From: Edwardsiella piscicida
GTDB lineage: Bacteria > Pseudomonadota > Gammaproteobacteria > Enterobacterales > Enterobacteriaceae
Direction of reading: 5' to 3'
DNA length: 64,000 nucleotides
Assembly: GCF_001896205.1 (NCBI RefSeq)
Contig: NZ_MPNU01000001.1
Location: 856,279-920,278, forward strand
Part shown: positions 9,760 to 19,289 of the stretch, in pieces
Layout: the number at the start of each line of letters is the position of its first letter
Numbering within the stretch: the first letter of the stretch is position 1
The notes under the pieces: generated by a model
Databases searched by the model: none
What the model was told of the DNA's origin: nothing
The model's input: only the letters and a program-made list of their open reading frames with translations
Translations under genes and position numbers: made by a program

Positions 9760-10155
9760 ATGAGTAGCCGTTCCATGATTTTGTTCGCCGCGATTAGCGG
9801 TTTTATCTTTGTGGCGCTGGGCGCATTTGGCGCCCACGTTTTGAGTAATACGCTGGGGGCCAAAGAGATGGCCTGGCTGCATACCGGTCTGCAGTACCAG
9901 GCGGTGCATACGCTGGCGATCCTGGGCCTGGCGGCGCTGATGCTGCGTCGCAGCAATCTGTGGTTTTACTGGAGCAGCGCCCTGCTGGCGCTGGGAACCG
10001 TGCTGTTCAGCGGCAGTCTTTACTGTCTGGCGCTATCGCAGCTTAAAATTTGGGTGTATATCACACCGATCGGCGGCACCTGCTTCCTGATTGGCTGGGT
10101 ATTGATGTTGATTGGCGCGATGCGCATGGGAAAGAGGGCGGAACGCCATGAATAG
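9760..10155 (+). CDS. ygdD: DUF423 family inner-membrane protein YgdD
   Basis: A 131-residue, very hydrophobic protein with about four predicted transmembrane helices and a conserved GAFGAHVL segment in the first helix, diagnostic of DUF423. The function is unknown. It sits 12 bases after gcvA and overlaps rlmM by 8 bases (10148-10155), so the three genes probably share a transcript as in E. coli. Confidence 0.92.
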   Translation: MSSRSMILFAAISGFIFVALGAFGAHVLSNTLGAKEMAWLHTGLQYQAVHTLAILGLAALMLRRSNLWFYWSSALLALGTVLFSGSLYCLALSQLKIWVYITPIGGTCFLIGWVLMLIGAMRMGKRAERHE

Positions 10156-11272
10156 ACTTGCTTTGTATTGCCGTCCTGGCTTTGAGAAAGAGTGTGCGGC
10201 GGAGATCACCGATAAGGCGGCGGCCCTTGAGGTGTACGGTTTTGCCCGGGTGAAAGAGAACAGCGGCTACGTGCTGTTCGAGTGCTATCAGCCGGAGGAT
10301 GCAGACAAACTGGCGCGCAAGCTGCCGTTCCGAGAGCTGATCTTTGCCCGTCAGATGCTGGTGGTCGGCGAGCTGCTGAAGGATTTGCCGCCGGAGGATC
10401 GCATCGCGCCGATCTGCGGCATGCTGCTGGGGGTTGTCGATGGCGGCGGTGAGCTGCGCGTCGAGGTGCCGGACACCAACGAAAGCAAAGAGCTGCTGAA
10501 GTTCTGCCGCAAGTTCACCGTGCCGCTGCGCGCGGCGCTGCGCGAGCAGCGTACTCTGCTGCGCCAGGAGAACCCCTATCGTCCGGTGGTGCACGTGCTG
10601 TTTATTGCGCCGGGCTGCTGCTATGTCGGCTACTCGTATAGCGATAATAACTCGCCGTTTTACATGGGGATCCCGCGCCTGAAATTTCCTGCCGACGCCC
10701 CCAGTCGCTCTACCCTCAAGCTGGAGGAGGCATTCCACGTCTTTATTCCCGCCGATGAGTGGGATGAGCGTCTGGGCAGCGGCATGCGCGCCGTCGATCT
10801 GGGGGCTTGCCCCGGCGGCTGGACCTATCAGCTGGTGCAGCGCAGCATGATGGTGCAGGCCATCGACAATGGCCCGATGGCGCCGAGCCTGATGGATACC
10901 GGGCAGGTGACCCATCACCGCGCCGATGGCTTCCGCTTTACGCCGGAGGGGGATAACGACTGGCTGGTGTGCGATATGGTCGAGAAGCCGGCCAAGGTTT
11001 CGGCATTGATGGCGCGCTGGCTGGTCAACGGCTGGTGTCGGGAGGCTATCTTCAACCTGAAGCTACCGATGAAGAAGCGCTACGAAGAGGTGAGCCAGAA
11101 TTTGGCCACGCTGGCGCAGGTGCTGAAAGAGAACGGCATCAATGCGCAGATTGCGGCCAAGCAGCTGTATCACGATCGCGAAGAGGTGACGGTGCACATT
11201 CGACGCATCTGGGGCGCCATTCCCGGTCGCCGCGACGAGCGGGAGTTCCGCCGCCGCGAACAGCGCGATTAA
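10148..11272 (+). CDS. rlmM: 23S rRNA 2'-O-ribose C2498 methyltransferase RlmM
   Basis: It methylates the ribose of C2498 in 23S rRNA before subunit assembly, using SAM. The 374-residue product has an N-terminal THUMP-like region ([17 protein letters not shown]) and a C-terminal Rossmann methyltransferase domain with the SAM-binding [12 protein letters not shown], the catalytic DMVEKPAK and [12 protein letters not shown]. The start at 10148 ([12 protein letters not shown]) matches the family and overlaps ygdD. The stop is followed by a GC-rich inverted repeat and the convergent xni. Confidence 0.96.
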   Translation: MNRLALYCRPGFEKECAAEITDKAAALEVYGFARVKENSGYVLFECYQPEDADKLARKLPFRELIFARQMLVVGELLKDLPPEDRIAPICGMLLGVVDGGGELRVEVPDTNESKELLKFCRKFTVPLRAALREQRTLLRQENPYRPVVHVLFIAPGCCYVGYSYSDNNSPFYMGIPRLKFPADAPSRSTLKLEEAFHVFIPADEWDERLGSGMRAVDLGACPGGWTYQLVQRSMMVQAIDNGPMAPSLMDTGQVTHHRADGFRFTPEGDNDWLVCDMVEKPAKVSALMARWLVNGWCREAIFNLKLPMKKRYEEVSQNLATLAQVLKENGINAQIAAKQLYHDREEVTVHIRRIWGAIPGRRDEREFRRREQRD

Positions 11273-11300
11273 TCCCCGCGCCGCCGCCGTTCGGCGGCGG

Positions 11301-12062
11301 CTACGCTCGGCCGGTCAGGCGCAGCTGCTGCAGATTGCCGTGCAGCGCCAGGTCGGTCTGCAGCGTTGCGACGCGGCGGCAGATCTCCGCCATCTCCCGC
11401 TGCTCGGTCAGGCGCTGACGCCAGCGTTCGGGCGCCTGCGCCAGGCGCTGGTAGAGCGTCTCCAGCGATCCGAACTCCTTCAGTAGCGCGGCGGCGGTCT
11501 TGGCACCGATGCCGCTGACGCCGGGGATCTTGCTGCTGCCGATCCCCGCCAGCCCCCAGAAGTCCGTCAGCTGCTGCGGCACTACGCCAAACTCGCGCTG
11601 TACAAACGGCAGATCCAGCCAGCGCTTTTGAAAATAGTCGCGGATTTGGATCTGCGGCGAGAGCAGCTGGCAGTAGCCTTTGTCGGTCGAGACGATCGTC
11701 ACCCGATGTCCGCTCTGCGCCACTTTGTGCGCCAGCGTGGCGGCCAGATCGTCCGCCTCGTTGCCGGGGCTGTGCCAGCAGGCGACGCCCAGGGCGGTAA
11801 ACGCGGCGCGCAGGCTCTCCATCTCCTGCGCTAGGTCGTCCGGCATCGCCTGACGACCGGCCTTATAGCCGGGGAGCAACTGATGACGCCAGCTCTCTGC
11901 GCGATCGTCGTGGTCAAACACGGCGACGGCGTGGCTGGGCGTGGTATGACCCAACAGCTGGCGCAGCGCCGCGCCGCAGGCGTCGCCGCAGGGAGAGCCC
12001 TGCACGGCGTGAATGCGGCGGATTAGATTGAGGGCATCGACGATTAACAGATGGATGGTCAT
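11301..12062 (-). CDS. xni: Flap endonuclease Xni (ExoIX)
   Basis: A structure-specific nuclease related to the 5' nuclease domain of DNA polymerase I. The 253-residue product begins [19 protein letters not shown], carries acidic metal-site residues ([34 protein letters not shown]), and ends with the helix-hairpin-helix/H3TH segment [18 protein letters not shown] that binds K+. It is convergent with rlmM and separated from the downstream ppnN stop by 49 bases on the same strand. Confidence 0.94.
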   Translation of the reverse strand: MTIHLLIVDALNLIRRIHAVQGSPCGDACGAALRQLLGHTTPSHAVAVFDHDDRAESWRHQLLPGYKAGRQAMPDDLAQEMESLRAAFTALGVACWHSPGNEADDLAATLAHKVAQSGHRVTIVSTDKGYCQLLSPQIQIRDYFQKRWLDLPFVQREFGVVPQQLTDFWGLAGIGSSKIPGVSGIGAKTAAALLKEFGSLETLYQRLAQAPERWRQRLTEQREMAEICRRVATLQTDLALHGNLQQLRLTGRA

Positions 12063-12111
12063 AGCGATTTAACCGGATTAGCGGGGCGGCGGCGCGCCCC
12101 GGAGTAAAAAC

Positions 12112-13476
12112 TCAGCGGACGATCTGGTAGCAGGGCACATAGGCCGAGCCGGGCAGCTTCATGCGCTGCTGGGCGACAAAGCCCTGCAGCAGACGGTCCA
12201 TGTGCTGCATCATCTGCGGATCGCCGTGCAGCTTAAACGGCCCGTGCTCGGCGATGGCGCGGATCCCCGCCTCTTTCACGTTGCCGGCAACGATGCCGGA
12301 GAAGGCGCGGCGCAGGGCGGCGGCAAGCTGCTCCGGCGACTGATTGGGATGCAGGTTAAGGTTGGCCATATTGTCGTGGGTCGGCGCAAACGGCATCTGC
12401 AGATCGGCGCTGATCTTCAGCGACCAGTTAAAGCTGTAGAAGTCGCCGCTCTGGCGCCGGTTCTCTTTCACCCGCGGCATGGCGAGCTTCATGCGCCGCG
12501 CCACTTCGGCCGGATCGTCAATGATAATCTGGTAGTGGCGGCGCGCCTGCTCGCCCAGCGTATTGACGATAAAGTCATCCAGCACGCGGAAATAGTCGGC
12601 GCTCTCCTGCGGGCCGGTCAGAATCAGCGGCAGCACCTGGCTACGGTTTTCTGGATCCATCAGGATCCCCAGCAGGTACAGCAGCTCCTCCGCCGTGCCT
12701 ACGCCGCCGGGGAAGATGATGATGCCGTGACCGAATCGGACAAAGGCCTCCAGCCGTTTTTCAATATCCGGCATGATGATGAGCTCATTGACCAGCGGAT
12801 TGGGCGGTTCGGCGGCGATGATCGAGGGTTCGGTCATGCCGATGAAGCGTCCCTCGTGGTAGCGCTGCTGGGCGTGGCCGACGGCGGCCCCCTTCATCGG
12901 CGCCTCCATGGCGCCGGGTCCGCAGCCGGTGCAGATGTTCAGCTCGCGCAGCCCCAGCTGATTGCCGACCTGGCGCCCATACTGGTATTCGATTTCACTG
13001 ATCGAGTGGCCGCCCCAGCAGACGATCATGTTAGGTTCATCGCCAACGTGCAGCGAGCGGGCGTTGCGCAGTATCGAAAACACCAGGTTGGTGATGATGG
13101 TCGGGTTTTCCAGATCCAGCGCCTGGGCGCGCTGGGCGCTCATCAGTTGGCCGTTAACAAACAGAATATCGCGCAGGACCGCAAACAGGTTAGCCTGCAG
13201 GGCCCGGATGATACGCCCGTCGACGAAGGCCTCCTCCGGCGGGTTGACCAGCTCCAGCTTGACGCCGCGTTCACGGCGTAGCACGTTGATATCAAAGGTT
13301 TCAAAGCGAGACAGCAGCTCAGTGCTGTTGTCCGTTTTTGCGCCGGAGTTGAGCACGGCAAGGGAGCAGTTACGGAACAGGCGGTACAGGTCGCTGCTGG
13401 CGGTGCGCTTCAGCATGTCCACTTCCATCTGTGACAACAGATCCATCGATCCCAACGGGCTGATGTGTGTAATCAA
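12112..13476 (-). CDS. ppnN: Pyrimidine/purine nucleotide 5'-monophosphate nucleosidase PpnN
   Basis: It cleaves the N-glycosidic bond of nucleoside monophosphates to a base and ribose 5-phosphate; in E. coli it is stimulated by (p)ppGpp and helps save nucleotides under stress. The 454-residue product contains the LOG/lysine-decarboxylase-like core with [17 protein letters not shown] near the middle, and additional N- and C-terminal domains specific to the PpnN subgroup. It lies upstream of xni on the same strand. About 180 bases separate its start from the queF stop. Confidence 0.95.
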   Translation of the reverse strand: MITHISPLGSMDLLSQMEVDMLKRTASSDLYRLFRNCSLAVLNSGAKTDNSTELLSRFETFDINVLRRERGVKLELVNPPEEAFVDGRIIRALQANLFAVLRDILFVNGQLMSAQRAQALDLENPTIITNLVFSILRNARSLHVGDEPNMIVCWGGHSISEIEYQYGRQVGNQLGLRELNICTGCGPGAMEAPMKGAAVGHAQQRYHEGRFIGMTEPSIIAAEPPNPLVNELIIMPDIEKRLEAFVRFGHGIIIFPGGVGTAEELLYLLGILMDPENRSQVLPLILTGPQESADYFRVLDDFIVNTLGEQARRHYQIIIDDPAEVARRMKLAMPRVKENRRQSGDFYSFNWSLKISADLQMPFAPTHDNMANLNLHPNQSPEQLAAALRRAFSGIVAGNVKEAGIRAIAEHGPFKLHGDPQMMQHMDRLLQGFVAQQRMKLPGSAYVPCYQIVR

Positions 13477-13659
13477 AATCTCTCCTAGGCATCTAAACGA
13501 TGCGGTTACCGCGTCGCCGTGGGCGTTGCTGCGGCCGGCGTCTTACTCTGGGCGGCGCGCATCGGCGCCGTGTCGTTTTCACCTTACCGTGCGCGTTGGC
13601 GTCTTGCCAAGACTATCGGGGAAAAATGCCAAAAATCAACGCCTCTCCGCAACTATTGG

Positions 13660-14505
13660 CTATTGGCGCGCCAGGCGCCCGCGGGGCGGCTGAAACGGGA
13701 CGTTGCTGCGCCAGGGGTTGATATCCAGCCCGCCGCGCCGCGTGTAGCGGGCGTACACGCTGAGCGCCTCTGGCCGGCAGAAACGCTGAATATCGTTGAA
13801 AATCCGCTCTACGCACTGCTCGTGGAACTCATTGTGGTGGCGGAACGAGACCAGATAGCGCAGCAGCGCCTCGCGGCTGATGGCTGCGCCGCGGTAGCGG
13901 ATCATCACGGAGCCCCAGTCGGGCTGATGGGTTATCAGGCAGTTGGACTTCAGCAGATGGCTGACCAACGTCTCTTCGACCTGGCGCGCCGGATCGGCGG
14001 CGTTTTCCAGCAGGGTGGCGTCGAAGCAGTAGCTGTCGATGCGGATGGGCTGGTCGTCAATGCACTCGCCGGGGAGCGCGGCGATAGGCTGGCCTTCGAC
14101 CTGCGACAGGCGTAGCAGGGTGACGCTGACCCCCCCCTGGGCACAGTGGGCCAGGTCACGCTGTAGCGTGCGCTGCACCGTTTCCCAGTCAGCGAAACGG
14201 GTTTGGTTAAAGCTGTTGAGATAGAGCTTGAAGCTCTTTGATTCGATCAGATTGGCGCCGTAGGCATCCAGCGCGACCTCGGCCAGGGCGACCTGCGGCA
14301 GGCCGTTGGCGTTGAGCCAGGAGAGTTCATACAGGGTCCAGATATCGGCGCCGTGGAACGGCAGCGCGTCGGGGTAGAGCCCCAGCGGTTCGCGGTTCAT
14401 GCTGCGCGGTACGGCCTGCAGCAGCGAGGCATCATACTGGTCGCGGTATTCGGTGGCCTTGCCCAGAGTCAGGGAGGTGAGCGCCGGGTTCTCTTGGTAT
14501 GACAT
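13660..14505 (-). CDS. queF: NADPH-dependent 7-cyano-7-deazaguanine reductase QueF
   Basis: It reduces the nitrile preQ0 to the amine preQ1 in queuosine synthesis, the only known biological nitrile reduction to a primary amine. The 281-residue product is the long bifunctional-fold (tunnelling-fold) type. The QueF motif [15 protein letters not shown] lies near residue 93 and the catalytic cysteine in [15 protein letters not shown] near residue 190. It is divergent from syd. No preQ1 riboswitch was recognised upstream. Confidence 0.95.
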   Translation of the reverse strand: MSYQENPALTSLTLGKATEYRDQYDASLLQAVPRSMNREPLGLYPDALPFHGADIWTLYELSWLNANGLPQVALAEVALDAYGANLIESKSFKLYLNSFNQTRFADWETVQRTLQRDLAHCAQGGVSVTLLRLSQVEGQPIAALPGECIDDQPIRIDSYCFDATLLENAADPARQVEETLVSHLLKSNCLITHQPDWGSVMIRYRGAAISREALLRYLVSFRHHNEFHEQCVERIFNDIQRFCRPEALSVYARYTRRGGLDINPWRSNVPFQPPRGRLARQ

Positions 14506-14703
14506 ACGGTTAACCTGTGGTGAAAGCGGCTGTGCGCGGTGCGACAGCAGGGTACAATGGGAAACCGGCGCAGAGGCCGGTCATCGCTTGCCGCAGTTTA
14601 CCACCGCCAGGCGGTATCCCGTAACTGTGGGCGTGGGTCTTCTGCGCTGCGCCGATGCGACGGCGCGTGATGGGATGCAGCCTCAAGAGACAGAGAGAAT
14701 ATT

Positions 14704-15258
14704 ATGGAGCATCAGGTTTCCGCCGCCCTGCGTGAATTTACTCAGCGCTATGTGGCGCAGTGGCAGCAGCAGCACGGCGACTGGCCGGCCAGCCATGCGC
14801 TGTACGGTATTCCGTCCCCCTGCGTGGTTTACAGTCGCGACGACTGCGTGTTCTGGCGTCCCGAGCCGGGGCGCGGGGAGGATCTGGAGGGCATTGGCCG
14901 GGCACTGGATATCCAGCTGCACCCGTCGTTGGCGCCGTTTTTTACCACCCAGTACGCCGGCGATATGCGCGCGCGCTGGAACGAGATCGAGATGGATCTG
15001 GTGCAGGTTTGGAGCGAGGATGACCTGCAGCGCCTGCAGGAGAACCAGATAGGCCATTTGGTCACTCAGCGTCGTCTGAAGCTGTCGCCGACCCTGTTTC
15101 TGGCCAGCACGGCGGATGAGCTGAGCATGGTGACGCTGTGCAACCTGAGCGGTAGCGTCTTGCTTGAGCAGTTTGGCAGCCCGCAGCGGCGGGTGCTGGC
15201 GCAGACGCTGACCGAGTTCCTGGCGGAGTTGCAGCCACTGGCGCAGGAAGTAGGGTAA
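14704..15258 (+). CDS. syd: SecY-interacting protein Syd
   Basis: A small cytoplasmic protein that binds SecY and is thought to monitor correct assembly of the SecYEG translocon. The 184-residue product contains LYGIPSPCVV, TQYAGDMRARWN and the C-terminal FLAELQPLAQEVG typical of the family. It is divergent from queF and sits directly upstream of csrB. Confidence 0.93.
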   Translation: MEHQVSAALREFTQRYVAQWQQQHGDWPASHALYGIPSPCVVYSRDDCVFWRPEPGRGEDLEGIGRALDIQLHPSLAPFFTTQYAGDMRARWNEIEMDLVQVWSEDDLQRLQENQIGHLVTQRRLKLSPTLFLASTADELSMVTLCNLSGSVLLEQFGSPQRRVLAQTLTEFLAELQPLAQEVG

Positions 15259-15271
15259 CGGCGGCTCGGCG

Positions 15272-15308
15272 TGTGAGAGATCTCTTACACGCACTGTGAG
15301 AGATCTCG
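15272..15308 (+). promoter_or_regulatory. UvrY (GacA-type) binding site upstream of csrB, with a second partial copy
   Basis: TGTGAGAGATCTCTTACA at 15272-15289 is an 18-bp palindrome identical in form to the UvrY upstream activating site of csrB. A second copy, TGTGAGAGATCTC, follows at 15295-15307 but lacks the 3' half. The position, about 165 bp before the predicted RNA start, matches distal activation by the BarA-UvrY two-component system. Confidence 0.82.
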
Positions 15309-15450
15309 TTTTATTATCTGATTATTTTGCGAAGCGCCGTAGTAAATTCGATAGTTATCATGATATTAAAATTCAAAGATTACGTAAGTATCACATATGT
15401 AAGACAATATCCCCATTGCTAAACCTGCGAAAATCGGCGAAAGTAAACAC

Positions 15451-15802
15451 ATCGAAAGGGATGTCGCCGGATTAAGGACACATCAGGATGATGTAGTCTC
15501 AGAATGAGGCGAGGACCCGCCCAGGATGGGCGAAAGGATGTACCGCAGGACGTCGGTCAGGATATTTCAGGATGAAATAAGGGACACCTCCAGGAAGGAG
15601 ACTGAGAGCCGGTTTGGATGGCCGGTGTGTCAGGATGACTGAGGGATATCGCCCGGATGGCGAACAGGACGCAGGCAATGGAGTGTCCGGAAAAGGAAAT
15701 CCGCAGGGAAAAGTTTTCACGGATGAGCAGGGAGCACGTTGTGTAGCGGGACTGCTATAAAACGAATCAGGGGGTGCTGCATGGCAGCACCCCCTCTTTT
15801 TT
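15451..15802 (+). ncRNA. csrB: CsrB regulatory RNA (CsrA sponge)
   Basis: A non-coding RNA of about 350 nt that sequesters the translational regulator CsrA. I count about 25 GGA motifs, many in the AGGATG or AGGGA form and several flanked by short inverted repeats that place GGA in a loop (for example ATCAGGATGAT, CCCAGGATGGG, TTTCAGGATGAAA). The 3' end is a strong GGGGGTGCTGC-ATG-GCAGCACCCCC hairpin and T run (15770-15802). The 5' end is set by similarity of ATCGAAAGGGATGTC to the start of E. coli CsrB and is uncertain by a few bases. The position between syd and yqcC is the same as in E. coli. Confidence 0.93.
15770..15802 (+). terminator. csrB rho-independent terminator
   Basis: An 11-bp perfect stem with a three-base loop (15770-15794) is followed by TCTTTTTT. 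It forms the 3' end of CsrB. Confidence 0.92.
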
Positions 15803-15890
15803 GCGTCCGCGTTCTCCCGCCCGGTTTGGGCGCGGTGCCCTCGGTGGTATGCTGGCGCGATTTTCCCATTAGACCGTAAGAGAGTCCGTC

Positions 15891-16220
15891 ATGAGTGATT
15901 ACGCCATCGTACACGGCCATTTACAGCAGATCGAAGCCCAGATGCGTGCGCTGTCTCTGTGGCAGGCGCAGGCGCCCGCCGCCGACGCCCTGGCAAGCCA
16001 GGAGCCGTTCTGCGTCGATACCCTGGAGGCGGCCGAATGGCTGCAGTGGGTCTTTTTACCGCGCATGCACGCTCTGCTGCTCTGCAGAGCACCCCTGCCG
16101 CAGCGGATGGCGATCGCCCCCTATATCGAGATGGCTTACCCGCAGGATCTGGCGCGGGTGGCTCCGCTGCTGGCGGCGCTGCAGCGTCTGGATCGGCATC
16201 TCGGCGGCGATCCGCAGTAG
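15891..16220 (+). CDS. yqcC: YqcC family protein (DUF446)
   Basis: A small cytosolic protein of 109 residues with the family segments LPQRMAIAPYIEMAYP and FCVDTLEAAEWLQWVFLPRM. Its role is not established. It precedes truC and yqcA in the conserved yqcC-truC-yqcA run, which suggests an indirect link to tRNA modification or its electron supply, but this is only context. Confidence 0.92.
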   Translation: MSDYAIVHGHLQQIEAQMRALSLWQAQAPAADALASQEPFCVDTLEAAEWLQWVFLPRMHALLLCRAPLPQRMAIAPYIEMAYPQDLARVAPLLAALQRLDRHLGGDPQ

Positions 16221-16310
16221 TCGGGGAAACCGCCGCGCTGCGCGCCTGATTGCGCCACCGGCGGGTTATGCTGTAAGGTGCCGCGTTTTTTCTTTTTGTC
16301 GGGTATCGGG

Positions 16311-17108
16311 ATGGAAATTATTTATCAGGATGAGCATCTGGTGGCAATCAATAAGCCTGCCGGGTGGTTGGTTCACCGCAGTTGGCTGGATCGCAAAGAG
16401 AAGGTGGTGGTGATGCAGACGGTGCGCGATATGCTCGGGCGCCATGTCTATACCGTTCATCGCCTGGATCGGCCGACCTCCGGGGTGCTGCTGCTGGGGC
16501 TGTCGAGCGAGGTGGCGCGCGCGCTGGCCCAGCAGTTCGAACAGCATCAGATCCATAAAGTCTACCATGCGGTGGTCCGCGGCTATCTGCAGGGGGAGGC
16601 GCTGCTCGACTACCCGTTGACGCCGGAGCTGGATAAGATCGCCGATCGTTTCCGCTCTCCAGATCGCGCTCCGCAGCCGGCGCAGACCCACTACCGTGGG
16701 CTGGCGACGGCGGAGGTGCCGCTGGCCATTGGCCGTTACCCGACGTCACGCTTTAGCCTGGTCGAGCTGATGCCGCAGACCGGGCGCAAGCACCAGCTGC
16801 GTCGCCACATGGCGCACCTGCGCCACCCGATCATCGGTGATACCGCACACGGCGACCTGCGCCAGAATCGCGGCGTCGCTGCCCACTTTGGCACGCCCGG
16901 TTTAATGCTGCACGCCAGCGAACTGCGCCTGACGCACCCGGTGAGCGGTGAGGCGTTGTGCCTGCGGGCCGGCCTGGATCTGCGCTGGCAGGCGCTGATG
17001 GACGGACTGGGTTGGCAAGCCTATCTCCCTGAACTTGATCGGGTTGAGTTTATGCCCGATTGCCCTCAGGATAGAGCGGATGAGACAGAGACCGGCCAAA
17101 AGGCCTGA
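16311..17108 (+). CDS. truC: tRNA pseudouridine(65) synthase TruC
   Basis: It isomerises U65 to pseudouridine in the T-stem region of tRNA-Ile and tRNA-Asp. The 265-residue product is an RluA-family synthase with the catalytic aspartate in HRLDRPTSGVLLLG near residue 54, the N-terminal NKPAGWLVHRSW and the QTGRKHQLRRHMAHL motif. The start at 16311 (MEIIYQDEHL) matches the family; a 33-base upstream extension is unsupported. yqcA follows 15 bases later. Confidence 0.95.
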   Translation: MEIIYQDEHLVAINKPAGWLVHRSWLDRKEKVVVMQTVRDMLGRHVYTVHRLDRPTSGVLLLGLSSEVARALAQQFEQHQIHKVYHAVVRGYLQGEALLDYPLTPELDKIADRFRSPDRAPQPAQTHYRGLATAEVPLAIGRYPTSRFSLVELMPQTGRKHQLRRHMAHLRHPIIGDTAHGDLRQNRGVAAHFGTPGLMLHASELRLTHPVSGEALCLRAGLDLRWQALMDGLGWQAYLPELDRVEFMPDCPQDRADETETGQKA

Positions 17109-17123
17109 CAGAAGGAGTGGGCA

Positions 17124-17576
17124 ATGGCGCAAGTGGGCATTTTTGTGGGAACCGTATACGGTAACGCGCTGATGGTGGCGGAAGAGGCGCAGGCCATTCT
17201 GCAGCAGCAGGGGCACCAGGTGACGCTGTTTGAGGAGGGGACGCTGGCCGACTGGCAGCGCTATGCCCAGCAGCATATCCTGGTCGTGACGTCGACCACC
17301 GGGCAAGGCGACCTGCCGGATACGCTGGCGCCGCTGTTTACGGCGCTGCGCGATGGGGTAGGGCAGCAGACGGCGCTACGCTATGGGCTGATCGCGCTGG
17401 GCGACAGCGGCTTTGCCCATTTCTGCGGCGCCGGACATCAGTTTGATGCGCTGCTGCAGGCGCAGGGGGCGACCCGCCTGGGCGAACTGCTCGAGGTGGA
17501 TGCCCAGCAGGCGCCGGAGCCGGAAACGGTCACCTCTCCGTGGGTCAGCGCCTGGGCACAGCGCTTAGGCGAGTAA
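17124..17576 (+). CDS. yqcA: Flavodoxin-like protein YqcA
   Basis: A 150-residue FMN-binding flavodoxin (MioC-like short form). The phosphate-binding loop is FVGTVYGNA near residue 6, and the STTGQGDLPD loop and the LGDSGFAHFCGA segment form the isoalloxazine site. It likely serves as a cytosolic one-electron carrier; the partner is unknown. It is the last gene before the synteny break with yaeH, which is convergent and ends 32 bases away. Confidence 0.93.
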   Translation: MAQVGIFVGTVYGNALMVAEEAQAILQQQGHQVTLFEEGTLADWQRYAQQHILVVTSTTGQGDLPDTLAPLFTALRDGVGQQTALRYGLIALGDSGFAHFCGAGHQFDALLQAQGATRLGELLEVDAQQAPEPETVTSPWVSAWAQRLGE

Positions 17577-17608
17577 ACGCTGTACGCTGTCGCCGCGCGG
17601 CGGCGGCG

Positions 17609-17995
17609 CTATTTACCGGTGAGCTTCTCCAGATCGGCCTCGATCTCGGCGATCTTATTGGCGACCACGCTCTCCAGATGGCGCAGATCGTCCAAGATTT
17701 TGCGCTTCAGATCCTCCTCCTGACGATCGCGCAGGCACAGGCGATCCAGCTCCTCGATGACATAGCGCAGATTGGGGCTGATCTCGCTGATCTCCCGCAC
17801 CCCCTGGCTGTCATTGTCACTCAGAATCGTTTTACGCTGGCGTGGGTATTTAAACTTCACGCTCTTGGCAAAGAATTCGCCCTTATCCTTGCGGAAGTAA
17901 ATTTTCAGAATGTCGTTGTTAGCCTCCTGACGCAGGCTATAGCGATCGATCTCTTCCGGTTGGGTAATCCCCAGGCTTTTCAGGTTGTCATACAT
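17609..17995 (-). CDS. yaeH: UPF0325 / DUF3461 family protein YaeH
   Basis: A 128-residue cytosolic protein of unknown function, strongly conserved in gammaproteobacteria ([42 protein letters not shown]). The C-terminal third is predicted helical or coiled-coil. The start at 17995 gives the usual length; a five-residue extension from 18010 is unlikely. In E. coli it is near dapD, as here, except that a three-gene islet now separates them. Confidence 0.93.
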   Translation of the reverse strand: MYDNLKSLGITQPEEIDRYSLRQEANNDILKIYFRKDKGEFFAKSVKFKYPRQRKTILSDNDSQGVREISEISPNLRYVIEELDRLCLRDRQEEDLKRKILDDLRHLESVVANKIAEIEADLEKLTGK

Positions 17996-18198
17996 AGTGG
18001 CACCTTTCATGCGTTAACGCGTCGACTTCGCCAGCGAAGGTTCCTGGCGGAATGAATACGGCCGCGGTGGTGAGTGGTCGTTTTTTAATAAATAGCAAAG
18101 CAGGTAAGGGCGGTGAAAGTATACATGCGGTGAACCATTTTGCCTGTGATACAAGAGGGATTATTGCGCTCTTTTACGCCGTGGGACGGCGGAAGAGA

Positions 18199-18220
18199 GG
18201 GGTGCCCAGGCGCGGGCACC
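18199..18220 (-). terminator. Possible terminator of the exported-protein islet
   Basis: On the minus strand GGTGCCC-GCGCCT-GGGCACC lies just after the propeller gene stop, followed by a pyrimidine-rich CCTCTCTTCC without a true T run. It is a plausible but weak intrinsic terminator. Confidence 0.4.
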
Positions 18221-18227
18221 ACCGTAT

Positions 18228-19289
18228 TTAGCGGCGAGGGCCGCGAAAGGCAGGCTCCGTGGCGATATTTTGACGGAGGGTTGCGATATTACCCGTGGCG
18301 TTGGCGGCGTACACGAGCGCCTGCGGTAGGGCTCCAACGGCCGTTTTAGCGGTAATGGTATCGCTGACGGGATCGATCACCTGCAGGGTATCGCTGACCT
18401 CGTTGACGAAGAAGACCTTGTCTCCTTGGGCGCTGGCCCAGATACCATGCGGCAGGGTTTCTGCCGCGATCTTCTTGAGCAGCTTCGCCTTATTGTTGCT
18501 GTAATCGTAAACGTATACGGCGTTCTCTCCCCCAACCGTCACATACGCCTTACCGTTGGCAAAACCGATGTGATTGCTGATTTTCCCCGTGGCAAAGGTT
18601 TCGATGATCTCATGTGTTCGGGTGCTGATACGCGTGATTTTACCAATATCTTTATGGTCGACCCACACTTCGCTCCCGTCGGGGATCGTGTTGATGAAGG
18701 GGGAGAAGTGGGACGCCAGCGTGAGCGTTTTGACCACCGCTTTGCTGGCTCTGTCCACGATCCAGAAGTGGTTATCGAAGCTGGAGCTGATATAGGCATA
18801 GCGATCGTCGTGGCTGAAAGCGACCATCCCCGGTCCCGACGCCAGCTCGATACGCTGCTTCTCTTTGCCGCTGTCGCTGTCGATGACCGAAATGTGGTTT
18901 TCACCGCGCACCGTCACCCAGATCTCTTTTTCATCATAGGTATAGCGAGGCTCATGGGGATTGCGACCGACATAGAGAGTATCGATCCGTCGGCCGCGGT
19001 CCGTGTCGATACGAACGACCGAATTCGTGACGGTGGAGACGATGGACAGCTCTTTTCTCTGCGGCGCGTAGGATAAACCGTGTACGTTAATTTCACCATT
19101 ATACAGCGGGCTGTACAGGCGTTTATCGCCGGCGGGGTATCCTAGCCGAATATCGCCAATTTTCTGTGCGGTATCTGCATCGATCACGGATACCGTATTG
19201 TCATTTTGGTTGGCGGTGTAGACTACATCGGCAGCCTGGGCGTTGAACGCCGTGCAGGATAATATCCAGAGCAGAGTGCTAGTGCGCAT
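18228..19289 (-). CDS. Exported YVTN/YncE-type beta-propeller protein
   Basis: A 353-residue protein with an N-terminal signal peptide (MRTSTLLWILSCTAFNAQA, cleavage before ADVVY). Repeated blades of the type VVYTANQNDNTVSVIDADT, ENHISVIDSDSGKEKQRI and DTLQVIDPVSDT form a seven-bladed YVTN propeller like YncE. It should be periplasmic or secreted. Family members bind proteins, DNA or metals and some accompany metal-handling genes, but no catalytic motif is visible, so no reaction is assigned. The ATG lies within the end of the upstream DUF305 gene (11-bp overlap) behind a GGAAAAG site, so the two are coupled. Last gene of the islet. Confidence 0.82.
   Translation of the reverse strand: MRTSTLLWILSCTAFNAQAADVVYTANQNDNTVSVIDADTAQKIGDIRLGYPAGDKRLYSPLYNGEINVHGLSYAPQRKELSIVSTVTNSVVRIDTDRGRRIDTLYVGRNPHEPRYTYDEKEIWVTVRGENHISVIDSDSGKEKQRIELASGPGMVAFSHDDRYAYISSSFDNHFWIVDRASKAVVKTLTLASHFSPFINTIPDGSEVWVDHKDIGKITRISTRTHEIIETFATGKISNHIGFANGKAYVTVGGENAVYVYDYSNNKAKLLKKIAAETLPHGIWASAQGDKVFFVNEVSDTLQVIDPVSDTITAKTAVGALPQALVYAANATGNIATLRQNIATEPAFRGPRR

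Noticed and set aside
11281-11305. GC-rich inverted repeat between rlmM and xni as a terminator
   Set aside because: The stem GCCGCCGCC/GGCGGCGGC is clear, but neither strand has a T run; it may only be composition.
12202-13281. 359-codon open frame on the plus strand opposite ppnN
   Set aside because: Shadow of ppnN; no recognisable domain and low-complexity composition.
13477-13659. A small gene or riboswitch between ppnN and queF
   Set aside because: The 183-bp gap shows no ribosome-site-supported frame and no preQ1 aptamer pattern.
15451-15802. GGA-rich repeats as a CRISPR-like or REP array, or a small protein on the minus strand (15499-15720)
   Set aside because: The GGA motifs, hairpins, terminator, UvrY site and syd-yqcC context identify CsrB.
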